This document shows positions 12,318 through 22,440 of a stretch of DNA of 64,000 nucleotides, piece after piece. Both the position numbers and the translations under genes were made by a program. Under the pieces are notes generated by a model, which was given only the letters and a program-made list of their open reading frames with translations, was not told the DNA's origin and searched no databases. The DNA comes from Gnetum montanum (lineage: Eukaryota; Streptophyta; Gnetopsida; Gnetales; Gnetaceae). Each line of letters opens with the position of its first letter. Within the stretch, counting starts at the first letter, position 1. Location of the stretch: the NCBI GenBank assembly GCA_015680685.1, contig MNCI01026399.1, positions 1,172,344-1,236,343 of the forward strand. Reading direction: 5' to 3'.

Positions 12318-13741
12318 CAATTGGAGGCTGCACTCTGCAAAGTTTGAGTCGCAGCTTCTTCCCCCTCTCTTCACTTGTACGAGGAGTCTCTTCAATAGGG
12401 CGAGAGCTCTTATATTGCAAGCTAGTCACCACTATTTCTGCAATGAAGTGTTCTCCCCTTGTTACTCTACTCGTGTTAATGGGAGGTGCCTCTCCCATGT
12501 TGTCTTGGGCATAAAAGACACGTGCCACCTGATCCCTAGTCGTCATCGAACACGATTTCCCAATAGCTTTCGAGGGATCTTGGGATCGTGTGGTACAGAA
12601 GACTTGGCAAATCCACGATTTGGAAATATGACTACGGTCTTGTAGCACCTAGACACCATTCTCGTCGACTACTAAGAATTCCGCAAAATGTCGCAGGAAG
12701 GCTATAAAGAAGGCAGGGTGCACGTTGAAATGGGACTCAAGCTTCCCGCGGAGTTTGACCATTTCAACTTATAAGCCTTTGTAAAGGTATTTGGCCCAAT
12801 TGTAGTGAGTCCCCTCTTCCATGACATCCCTAATTATTCAAGCCTATTCAATTCCAAGGATTTTTCCTTGGGAGAGTAGCTTGGGGAAGGCATAGGCACG
12901 GAAGATAAGGTAAATCGTTTTGGCCACCCCTTGCTTGATGTTCTCGATGTAGATCACCTTTCGATCCTTTGTCGTCCCTAGCCACTCCTCAATGTCCCCC
13001 TAATGGTTTGCATCTTTCTTAGATTTTTCTCCTACGAGAAGACCATCAAAAGAGACATCAAAAAGATCCTCAAACAGTTGGTCGTTGATCTCAAACACCA
13101 CATGTACACTGTGAACGTGTGTATGGAAGCAGTTAGCCTTCTCAGAGAAGGAGTCAGCTAGGGAAAGCATTTCGGTAGGTGGGATACTTAGGTTGATGGC
13201 CAAAAATAAATCCTTGAGCCCAGCCTCCTAAAGGTTGTGGAAAAGCGTGGCTGGGGCCCCATTGCAGAGTCAACGTTGGGTCTCCTCCACCTCCCTGTAC
13301 TTGAAAAAGAGGTTAGTGTCGTTACGCTGGAGGTGATCATAGTTACCTCTTAGGATTTCCTTGCCAATGTAACAGTTTGGAAAATAAAAAAAAAGAAAAA
13401 AAAGTTAGCAAAAAAAAAAATGATCATCACTCGAACATATAACAATGAATTCACAGTTTAGCGTACCAGGTTTAAATGGCATGGGAAATGGTGGGAGCTC
13501 CACTAGCACGTCTTCAATGGTGAGTGGCTTGAGAGATGCCCACTCCCTATCTAACCAATCGGCTTCCTTACACTTTCCATAAAATTGGGAATACTGGGTT
13601 AAGTAGGTTTTAAACTCACCCCCAAATTGGCCTATTATGCCGACGCACACATTCCCAGTAGAGGAAGACTCCTGCAAGGTCATCTGTGCCAACACCAAGA
13701 CATCTATATCGCCGTGAAGACCATTCCTTTCAACATAAAAC

Positions 13742-13834
13742 CTGATAATAAAAAAAATATATATATACTGTTAACACCTTTGTTTAGAGGAACATGGATT
13801 ACACAACACGATGAGATACCTTCACAGAACTCAC
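13742..13834 (-). other. Intron 2 of aORF-A
   Basis: A 93-nt canonical intron: donor CGATGG|GTGAGT and acceptor TTATTATCAG. The equivalents are 25567-25481 in B and 46413-46324 in C. Its AT-richness contrasts with the flanking exons. Confidence 0.8.
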
Positions 13835-14279
13835 CCATCGGCATAGTAAATGATCCCATGTGGGTTCTGAAAAAAGGTGCCCATGTGACGGGCAACGAAT
13901 AACGTGTTGTATAAGTGATAGCATTTATACTCAGGTATGTCCCAGATCCAAGCATCTCAAGCTTTTTGGGCACTAATTGGTGCCTTCTGCCTGCTCACCC
14001 CCGATTGACCCATTAGTCAAAAATTTCAGAATGCCCTGGTTTGCCCCCAGCAATAGTGTTTCTATGATTGCGGCTACTATCTCCACTGATAAGTGTGACC
14101 AAATGATCACACTAAAATAGCGAAGGAGGAACTGTAAGAAGTCCTGTGTGCCCTTCTAGAACCAGACCGCCTACTACCCCACACGTGCATGGGGAGGAGG
14201 AACATTGGCTACCAGTTCACTGAGGCAACACAGGACTCCTACAATCTCAATGACAATCAGAATGGGCTTCAACATGACC

Positions 14280-15108
14280 CTGCACAACAAAGCATCAAAC
14301 CTTAGCACTGTGTTTGAGTGAAGTTTACACATAGTGTAGTGTAATCATCTATTCACATATAGTGTAGCGTAAGCTTTCTTTGCATGTAGCGTAGCATGTT
14401 CTCCCAGTCACAAATTTTTCTTTAATAGAAAACAAAGTCGAGCATTATAAGAGATATTACAAAATGACACTTACAACGTAGCGTAGCCATTAGACACCGT
14501 ACTGCATAACAACACTGGCTGCGCCTTACGATAATTATTACACACCACAACATAATAGGTACGCAGCGTAATAATTACATGTACGCTAAAGGGTGATGAC
14601 TATGATATGCACAACGTAGCAAGATAGCGAATGAATGAGCATAGGCAGACGTGTGACAATATGACAACCATACCCTTGTAACAGGCATAGCAACATAGGA
14701 AGCGTAATTTTTTTTTTTATAGCCTTAAGTAGAACAGATGAGAGAAAATTTAGTGTCCCCACCGTCTCAACCCTATCTTGCTGTACGAGATAACTCATGC
14801 TACGCTACAATTAAGCACATATCACTTTAAACAATTTTTTGCGAATAACTAATCCCTTTGTAAAGATGGTACGTTGCGCCAAGCGTGCACTATGCCACTC
14901 AGAATCACCCAAACCCTTGTGACAAGGCAGTTGCCATTCTCAACAATGGCGGTTAAGGTGATGTTGCATGCAACTATAGCATAGCATTTGTACGGCTGCT
15001 GTAACAACGTGGTGGCCAAAATGACAACCAAAATAGTGGCCGTGGATGCATATTTCACCACAATGATGATAACAGCATATAGAAATCAAGGGTAGCATAG
15101 TGACTTAC
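14280..15108 (-). other. Long intron 1 of aORF-A with GTAGCGTAGC iterations
   Basis: An 829-nt interval between exon 1 (donor GTAAGT) and exon 2 (acceptor TTGTTGTGCAG). It holds many copies of GTAGCGTA or close variants and short frames without conservation to B. The corresponding intron in B is 26960-26018; its donor is mutated to ATAAGT. The position and motif load resemble a regulatory first intron, but that is inference. Confidence 0.65.
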
Positions 15109-15341
15109 TGAGCGGACGGAGCCTCCTCCCACACTTTAATGCATGCCTTGGACAAGTGCCCTAGAGTGTCCTTCACCTCGTCTACTTTGGCAAGTCCTTG
15201 ATGTTTGCGTTCGCCTTTGGGTGCCATTGTCTCACCTGAAAATTCCCTGTCAACTGCTACACTATACTAGTTCGCTCTCTCTCTATGCAATCATGTTATG
15301 CTCTGAGTATGGGCTTTTGGCTATGACAATGAAAATGACTA

Positions 15342-15370
15342 GTTTACCAGGGGGTAAACCCCTATTTATA
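15342..15370 (-). promoter_or_regulatory. Antisense promoter of aORF-A: TATA box plus inverted repeat
   Basis: Minus-strand TATAAATA lies at 15370-15363, 136 nt upstream of the ATG at 15227. Just downstream is an inverted repeat GTTTACC/GGTAAAC (15342-15348 with 15353-15359). Copy B has the same arrangement (TATAAAGA at 27226-27219, inverted repeat 27198-27215), so both are conserved parts of the element. Confidence 0.7.
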
Positions 15371-15529
15371 GCCAACGTGGTAAAATACTTGTCATTTTCA
15401 TGACTCGATTAATGGGGGACACCCCTTGTAGTGTAGCACTATTATGTCATAGTAACACCTTAGCGTAATGATTGTCTACAGCATAATAGATGGGCCCACC
15501 AAAAATTTTGTTCCATCTAAAATTAGCTA

Positions 15530-15965
15530 TCTATCTCTACAAAGTCTACTCGTTAACGGTCCGTTAAAACCTTAAACTAACAATCTTCGTTTACATAGGA
15601 TGTTAACCTATAATTTAGCCTAATGACGATTTGCAAAGACCTTAAACTAGCAAATTTGAGCTTTTAAAATCTACCTGTTAATAGTCCGCAAAGACCTTAA
15701 ATTAGCAGTTTTGGCTTTCAACTCTACCTAGTAGCGATTTGCAAAGACCTTAAACTAGCAATTCTATCATATGCTTTAACCTGATCAACAATCTACCATG
15801 TCCTATATGGCATCTCACCACTCATTCTGTATCATAAATCAAATTATATAATATGTGATGGGCCACTATGACCTTAAACTAGCAATGTTAGTATTCGTTT
15901 CAGGTCTCGATACGGTCCACTAAGACCTTAAACTGGTAGCTTCGACTTGCAAGTTTTACACAACA
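15530..15965 (+). repeat. GACCTTAAACTAGC repeats upstream of RT, element A
   Basis: About seven irregularly spaced units contain CCTTAAACTAGCA or near variants, often preceded by a variant of GGTCCGCTAAGA. They lie between the antisense promoter and the RT exon and match 27370-27690 in copy B. Spacing is roughly 60-100 bp, looser than in the 3' UTR array. Confidence 0.75.
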
Positions 15966-16021
15966 ATTGATGATTATTTTATGTTGTATTGCCACTTTAC
16001 AAACATTCATTACATGCTGTT

Positions 16022-16067
16022 GCTACAAACAGGTATCACTTGACTTGGATTTTTCTTATTATGACAG
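16022..16067 (+). promoter_or_regulatory. Candidate sense-strand 3' splice site before RT
   Basis: A pyrimidine-rich tract (TTTTTCTTATTATGACAG, AG at 16066-16067) directly precedes the pol exon. Copy C has TTTTCTCTCGGTTTAAATTGGCAG at the same place (AG 48800-48801). An alternative AG at 16031-16032 (AAACAG|GTATCAC) is shared by A and B. Ogre-type elements splice between protease and RT, so an acceptor here is expected. Confidence 0.5.
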
Positions 16068-17680
16068 GCTTGACAAAAATGGCTATGCACAATGATCTAC
16101 ATTCGCTTTTAACCTTGACAGGTCCTTATGGCAAGCTTATGAGACACTTAAACTTAGAATTAATAGACTGGGAATCATCTATTGACAACACTGTAGCGTC
16201 CTTGGAAACATCCCTAGATTGGCCTAAACATTTGATCCAAGCGTTAGACTTAGAGGCTAAGGATGTGACTGAGGACCCTCTCATCGAAGGACCTGTAACT
16301 ACATCTAGGGGAAAAATAAAGACATTAAAACTTGGCTTCCTCCTAGATTCACAAATAAAAAAGGATGTATCTAAGGTTCTCCAAAACAACATTAAAGTGT
16401 TCGCATGGTCCTATAATGACATGTCGAGCTTAGACCCACGGCTCATACAACATAACATTGTCTTAGACCCGCGTATCAAAGCAGTTAAATAAAAGGCTTG
16501 AAAAGTTAAACAAGAAATCATACTAGTCGTACGTGATGAAATTGCCAAGCTGTATCAAGCAGGCTTCATCCATGCGATCGATTACTTGGAGTGGGTATCA
16601 AACATTGTTGTAGTCTCCAAGAAAACGGGAGGTATACGAATTTGTATAGACTTTTGAGATTTGAACAAAGCAATGATTAAAGATGACTTTCCATTATCAA
16701 TTATTGATCAACTTATTAACACTATGGCTGGTCATGCTTTACTGTCCTTTATGGATGGATTCTTAGGTTACAATCAAATCCACATCAATCCAGAGCATCA
16801 GTTGACTGGAGAACCTTTTGTTACACTATGATGCCCTTTGGTCTTAAAAACGCCGGAGCAACTTATCAATGAGCCATGACATACATATTCAGTGACTACC
16901 TCTTAGAGAGACTAAACGATTATGTGGATGACATAGTAGTCAAGTCTAAAAGAGCTATTGATCATCCCACCGATCTAGATGTAGTCCTCAAGCATTGTCA
17001 CAGACATGACTTGCATCTCAATCCAAAGAAATGGGCTTTCAGAGTGAAAATCGGATGCATGCTAGGGTTTGTAGTATCGGAAGCTGGAATACAAGTGGAC
17101 CTTGACAAAGCTAAGGCCATCGTTAACCTAGCACCTCCTACCAAATTTAAATAATTGCATGGGTTGCAAGGTAGAATACAGTTTATCAGAAGGTTTATAG
17201 CAAAGTTGATCGATAAGTTACACCCTATGCAACACTTGCTAAAGAAGGGGGTTGACTTCGAGTGGATGGCACAGTGTCAACAAGCCTTCGATGACTTAAA
17301 AAAAGAGCTTTTGCACCTCCCAATTGTGTACCCACCATAGAGGAATAAGCCTTTCTTTATCTACCTTGCCACTTCGGACACATCTATCGTAGCATTGTTG
17401 TGTTAGAAGAGAGATGACAGCTTTGAAATCCTAGTTTATTACTTAAGCCATACACTGATAGCTTATGAGGTGAAGTACAACGAAGTAGAAAGAAATTGTC
17501 TTGCCCTAGTATTTGCGCTAAAAAAGTGGAGGCATTACCTGTTTCGTAGAAAGGTTAACATTATATGCAAGAGCAATGTACTTTGGGCTATCATAAACAA
17601 TTTATATGAAAGCAGTAGGATAGCCCGATGGAAAGCTATAACAGTGGAATTCGAATTACACTATATAACCCAATCATGAA
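16068..17680 (+). pseudogene. pol: Reverse transcriptase and first RNase H of element A, decayed
   Basis: The N-terminal block LHSLLTLTGPYGK (about 16100) is followed by RT motifs: YQAGFIHAIDY, GGIRICIDF, DDFPLSIIDQLI, LLSFMDGF, then the catalytic box YVDDIVVKSK near 16925 and HLNPKKWAFRV. A gap of about 20 nt against copy B sits near 16806 and shifts the frame. The RNase H core (17341-17680) shows YNEVERNCLALVFALKKWRHY and SRIARWKAITVEF. These motifs place it in the Tat group. Stops and frameshifts make it inactive. Confidence 0.9.
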
Positions 17681-19492
17681 TGAAAGGACAAGTGATAGCT
17701 ACACAACTCACAACCTCACCCATCGATGATCGGGCAACCATAGAGTCAAAATGTACCATTACACTTCGAAGCTACTTTGCATTTCGATGACACCTCAACC
17801 ACACGAGGTGGAAGTATTACTGTCGTCAGTACATTCCCCTCAGGGGACATTTGACCTTTCGCTCACCATTTTACATTTCTTTATACAAACAACGTAGTTG
17901 AGTATGAAGGACTCCTTAGGGACATTTTAGCAGCCCAGGAATTAAAGATTCAATACTTTGTAGTCCGAGGCAATTCCCAACTCGTCATCAACTAGATTAC
18001 TGAAATCTATGCTTGTAAAGCTTCACATTTACAGCCTTATTGTGACTTGGCCAAGAGCTTGCTGAAATAGTTTACAACGATAGACATCCAACATGTGCCA
18101 CGCAATGAGAACACTATAGTAGATGCCTTAGCCATGCTAGCTTAAATGTGCTGCCACACCTGTTTGCAAATTTACCTACTTTGATAACGGAGTGTACAAA
18201 CCCTATCATTCAGGTGGTACACGTTGCCTCTGTAAGTGCTACCGATGCCCAAGAGTAGTACGCTAATGTTAAAGCCTACCTTCAACACGGCGAACCCCCA
18301 CACGACTTGACATCCACTCAAAAGAATGCGACCTGAAAGCGAGCCCAACAGTGTGTCCTTATAGGAGATAATACTTTATGAAAACACTTCTTTGATGGGA
18401 TATTGCTAACTTGCTTTAGTGGGGAAGAAGCATAGAAAATCATTAACGAAGTCCATGAAGGACTATGTGGAGGGCACATAGCTCCCAAGGCTATGACAAA
18501 AAAAATGCCTAGGATATTACTGGCCTTGCATGGAATGAGATTACCTTGCCAAAGTTAGGACGTATGATACATGCCAACATCATGAAAATATTATACATGT
18601 TTCACCTATTGAGTTGCATCCTACACAAATTACGTGGCCATTCCAATGATGGGGGCTAGATATCATAGGACCCATCACACCTAAGTCTTCCGCAGGACAT
18701 AACTTTATCATCACCGCCACCGAGTATTTCAAAAAGTGGGTAGAGGCTATTCCCCTTAGGAAAACTATATCTCAATAGGTTTGCCACTTTATCTTGGACA
18801 ACATAGTAACAAGGTTTGGTCTTCCCATGACTATTGTGATAGACAATGGGCCACAGTTTAGTAACGTGGAAACCAAAACCTTTTGTAGCAACCTTGGCAT
18901 CAAGTAATCCTTTTCGTCGCCATACTACCCGTAGGCAAACAGTTAGGTGGAGGTAATAAACAAGGCCATCATCAACTTGCTCAAAAGGATGCTTAGCAAT
19001 AATAAGAGGCGATGGCACAAGCAAATCCTCTACATGCTGTGGGCTTACTGTACGACGTGCAGAACGACCATAGGTAAGACTCCTTATAGCCTAGTCTATG
19101 GATCTGAAGTAGTGTTACCTCTTGAATTGCAAGTACCATAACTTTGGATGATCCTTTCAAGCGTCATGAACGAGGCCCAGACCAAAAAGTCAAGGATCAT
19201 TGACCTCAACTGCATAGAGAAGGAGCATGCTCAAACACTTGGTTGTATCGAACGGTACCAAGACAAGCAAAGATAAATGCATCATTCCAATCTACATTGA
19301 TGACCAATTAAAAAGGGGAACCTAGTTCTCAAAGCTATTCATGAGCATGTAAAGAAGTTCTCAGCAAACTGGGAAGGTCCATTCATAGTCATGAAAGCCT
19401 ATGAGAACGAAGCCTTCAAACTGGCAGATATGGATGACAAAGAGTTTGCAAATCCCATGAACCACTTGTACCTCAAGCCATACTATGTCTAA
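17681..19492 (+). pseudogene. pol: Second RNase H and integrase of element A, decayed
   Basis: The second (archaeal-type) RNase H typical of Tat elements runs about 17740-18150: VVEYEGLLRD, VVRGNSQLVIN, DIQHVPRNENTIVDALAMLA. Integrase follows (18290-19492): the HHCC zinc region starts HEGLCGGHIAPKA; the catalytic residues lie in WGLDIIGP, VIDNGPQFS and the block YYP*ANS*VE, where two Gln codons are now TAG. The C-terminal ANWEGPFIV and NHLYLKPYYV end at stop 19490-19492. There is no chromodomain. Copies B and C align over the whole length. Confidence 0.9.
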
Positions 19493-19504
19493 TGCAAAAT
19501 CAAG

Positions 19505-19910
19505 GTAAGAAAAGATAGTCTGCTATGACTATAAGCTGGCATAGATAGTCTGCTATGACTATAAACTAGCACAGATCGTCCACTATGATGTAAAACTAGC
19601 AAAAGACGTTTGCTATGACGAAAAACTGGCACAGATGGTCTGCTACAACCTTAAATTGGGCCATCCATAGTGCGCTATGACTATAAACTGGCAAAGGACA
19701 TCTACTATGATGAAAAACTGGCACAGACGGTCCGCTATGACCTTAAACTAGCCCATCCACCATCCACTATGATGATAAACTAGCACAACGGTCTACTAGG
19801 ACCTTAAACCAGCACAACGGTATGCTAGGACCTTAAATTGGCACATCGCGGTCTGTTGGTACCTTAAACTAATACATCTGATGGTCTAGCAAGACCTTAA
19901 ACTGGGTTCA
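19505..19910 (+). repeat. Tandem array of about 30-bp units after integrase A
   Basis: About 12 units of 30-33 bp of the form AGATAGTCTGCTATGACTAT plus AAACTGGCAC, drifting towards CCTTAAACTAGC at the 3' end. It starts within 20 bp of the integrase stop. A matching array is at 31280-31660. Such 3' UTR arrays are known in Tat/Ogre elements. Confidence 0.85.
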
Positions 19911-21281
19911 TGGCATAACGTTCTCAGCTTGAATCCACGATCCCACAAATAAGCGAGTGTGCATAGTGCTAACACGGGGTGGGATGTTGGAGTTCTAGAA
20001 TGCAATTCACGATGATAAGAAAATACCTTCTGGAACATATGCAATGCCATTACCCCTGGCATCTTGTTGATCCTCCAGAGATGTTTTTTGAAATCTTGCT
20101 GACCTTCCAGAGCTACCGCTACCATAGCCCATCTCCTTGGTGATAGCTCCTGTTATCAGCGCCTGCTGTTGGAGTCCCAGCACTATTGTGGCCCAGCCAC
20201 AAAGTTGCTACCCTCCAATCTCCACCATCATATGAGCTTAAAAGACTTTCAGATGGTAGGTTTCTCAGCTTACAGCTAAATTGCATGATGTTTGCCTTGG
20301 GCGGGGACTCCTGAGCACTCGCATCGCTGCAACTCCTAGCATCCTCAGTGCCAACCCTTTCCGTTTGCCACTGCCAGAACCATTGCTGGCCTTCCTGGTT
20401 TAGATGTTGCATGCTTCAGCAACAATGTTCCCTACTCCAGTAGTGTTTAAATCAAGTGGGATTTTGCCCTCACCTCATTCATGGTCAGGTTTTTCTGGTC
20501 TACTTTCTGTTGTGTTTGCAGGATACAAGCCGAGATGGCGTTGGTCAGGGATGCGTTTCGCTAGGAGGACAGGACACTGCATCATTCCGAGGTGACTATT
20601 CTGACTAACTTGGCTACTTAGGAGTGCACATCCCACCCTCCCTCTTAACCTTCTTTGCCTCATTTCTTACACCTATATTTTCCCTTTTCACATCTCTTTT
20701 ACAAGCTTGCTCGATGCATATAAAGCCCTCCCACATGCTCAACCGCAAAGTCCATGATGCGCGTAACACAGCTCGTCGCATGGGAAGCACCTATAGGCAT
20801 TGCAAAGCCCTATATGGATGTAACATAACTCATATCGGGGAGGAAACACCTATCCTACAACAATAAGGTTGTTTGTAAGTGAACGTGGTTAAATAGCATT
20901 AGAAAAGCGCAAAAGCGTAAAAGAACAAAAGAGCTCAAAAAAAAGAGGTGTGCCCAAAACAAATGGCACATCAGTTGTTTCACAACGACCATCTCTAAGC
21001 ATTTTGATGAGAGGTCAGAAGCCAGCAAAAGAAAGATGCCCATGCTTACTGACTCCCTCACAAGCACTTCGATGAGGGACCACACTATGTTACATCATTC
21101 CCTTTCCTGAACCTGTCCCCTCAAATCCATCATTTCCCCCTTTCCCTACACGACTACCCTGATACTCCTAAGCATAGCAAAGTAACATCTGAGCAACCAT
21201 TGGAGAGCGATGTTGGTGTCTTGTCCTTCATGGTGTTTCATATTCTTTGTTGACTTCTCTTGGGTAGATTCTCCAGACATC
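19911..21281 (+). other. 3' untranslated region of element A
   Basis: No conserved long frame. The region aligns with 31661-33020 in copy B. It holds a strong splice acceptor (CTTTCTGTTGTGTTTGCAG, AG at 20520-20521), conserved in B (32286-32287) and C (52217-52218), followed in all three by an ATG within 13 nt and a few similar codons. This may be a downstream spliced exon, or an intron inside the UTR. Confidence 0.55.
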
Positions 21282-21297
21282 GACAAAGAGGGGCCAG
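21282..21297 (+). promoter_or_regulatory. Polypurine tract of element A
   Basis: GACAAAGAGGGGCCAG sits directly before the TG of LTR2. The same tract precedes LTR3 (33021-33036) and the 3' LTR of C (53185-53200). It is the expected plus-strand primer site. Confidence 0.85.
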
Positions 21298-22420
21298 TGA
21301 AACACCATAAAATTTCAGAACCCTCATGCTTTAGCAGAGTCTTGGAATTTGGGCAAGGATTTACACAAGTGCAGCGTCATGATGGGCCAATAAAATGGTG
21401 TTGGCACCAAGGATAGACTATACAGTCTGACAAGTTTTCTATCTCCAGGGCTGATAGGCCTATTGGACTCTCCAGCCTGCCCAACTGGACAATTGACCTG
21501 GTTGGCTATCTACCCAAGGACCATGCTAGGAGTTGATGAAAGTGTTCGGGGTAAGTAAAGTAGTTCGGCAAGTTTTCTAGCATAGAAATTTGCTACATTA
21601 CGCTATGCTACGTAGTGTAGTAAGCCTCGAAGAGATCAATCAAGCGTCTAAGATGTAAGTTGATGAAAAATTGGTCTTCCAAAGCATTTGCCCATGTTGC
21701 AACTATCAAGTAAACTTGCTCCACCAACATAGGATGCTACGCTATGCGGCATAGCACAGCGTAACACAGAAAAAGTGCACAAAGGCCCCCCTTTGCCAAG
21801 TGACTCCAACAAGAAGATTGTACTTGGCAAAGCTTTAGCCTCCAAAACTGGTTGTCCCACCTAGCCCTCAAGCCTCAAGCAAGGTTTCTTGGTAGAAAAT
21901 GGGAGATTGAACAAGGAAGCATGATACACTGGCTACTACGCTGTGTTACACTACATAGCGTAGCACAATGTAGCAACAATTCAAAAGCGATAGAAATGTT
22001 CCAAACATGAATTTAGCAAGTTCGAAGGCTTTCTGGTATGGAGGACAAAAGTTGCAGTTGTTTGCTTGACCAAGCCTCACACAAATGCTCTTGGCTTCCA
22101 CGCAGGTTTTCTGTCAAGACCGATGGCTACGCTATGCTATGCTACATAGCGTAGCATAGCGTAGTGAGTAGATACTTACTCTACACCAATGTGCTGAATA
22201 GCGTGGGTAGTGCAACATTGGCATGGAGACATCAAGACATCTTTGGTTAGCTCTATAACTTGTTAACAATGATTATTCTCACCCTAAGATCTCTTTGGCA
22301 GACCAAATCAGCAAGTTTTCTTCATTTTGCATATGCCTGGTTAATCCTCAAAAATTGTTCCTATGCTTAACCCTACTTGCAGGAGTAGGAAAGACATAGT
22401 CCTGGATAATAGGCTTCATT
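21298..22420 (+). repeat. LTR2, shared middle LTR, 3' truncated
   Basis: It begins TGAAACACCATAAAATT like LTR1 and follows it up to the AGGCTTCATTT block (LTR1 about 5205-5216). The last roughly 700 bp, including the promoter and CA end, are missing. Four foldback motifs are at about 21590-21622, 21729-21765, 21936-21975 and 22124-22170. It serves as 3' LTR of A and remnant 5' LTR of B. Confidence 0.88.
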
Positions 22421-22440
22421 TGGGAAGATAGTCCTACAAG
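22421..22440. other. Deletion junction with filler DNA
   Basis: LTR sequence stops near 22420. Sequence equivalent to element A position about 10735 begins at about 22440. Between them lie about 18-20 bp matching neither parent; ATAGTCCT within it repeats a nearby LTR octamer (22396-22405 region). This removes about 5.5 kb: LTR end, PBS, gag and protease. Confidence 0.75.

Larger units (their letters stand above)
10599..15227 (-). pseudogene. Antisense seven-exon gene nested in element A (aORF-A)
   Basis: On the minus strand, coding blocks are joined by GT-AG introns. Exons: 15227-15109, 14279-13835, 13741-13467, 13359-12318, 12197-11777, 11692-11555, 11476-about 10599. Exon 1 starts MAPKGERKHQGLAKVDEVKD and ends at CA|GTAAGT with phase 2, matching the exon 2 phase. 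Exon 4 encodes the central region. Exon 5 is Glu/Ala-rich and acidic, then has a GDTPAITPEGLLG block. The last exon is a coiled coil with IDYARYWMIM and QKNHKHMYK. TATA is at 15363-15370. Exon lengths and protein match copies B and C. Decay: stops in exons 2 and last, a net 5-nt loss in exon 2, and the exon 5 donor changed from GT to GA. Function unknown; the family is not recognised. Confidence 0.8.

Noticed and set aside
19505-19910. CRISPR-like regular repeats
   Set aside because: Units are contiguous and drifting without unique spacers, inside a plant retrotransposon UTR.
20119-20412. 97-codon minus-strand frame in the 3' UTR of A
   Set aside because: Not kept in copy B (31870-32160), which has shifts and stops at the same place.
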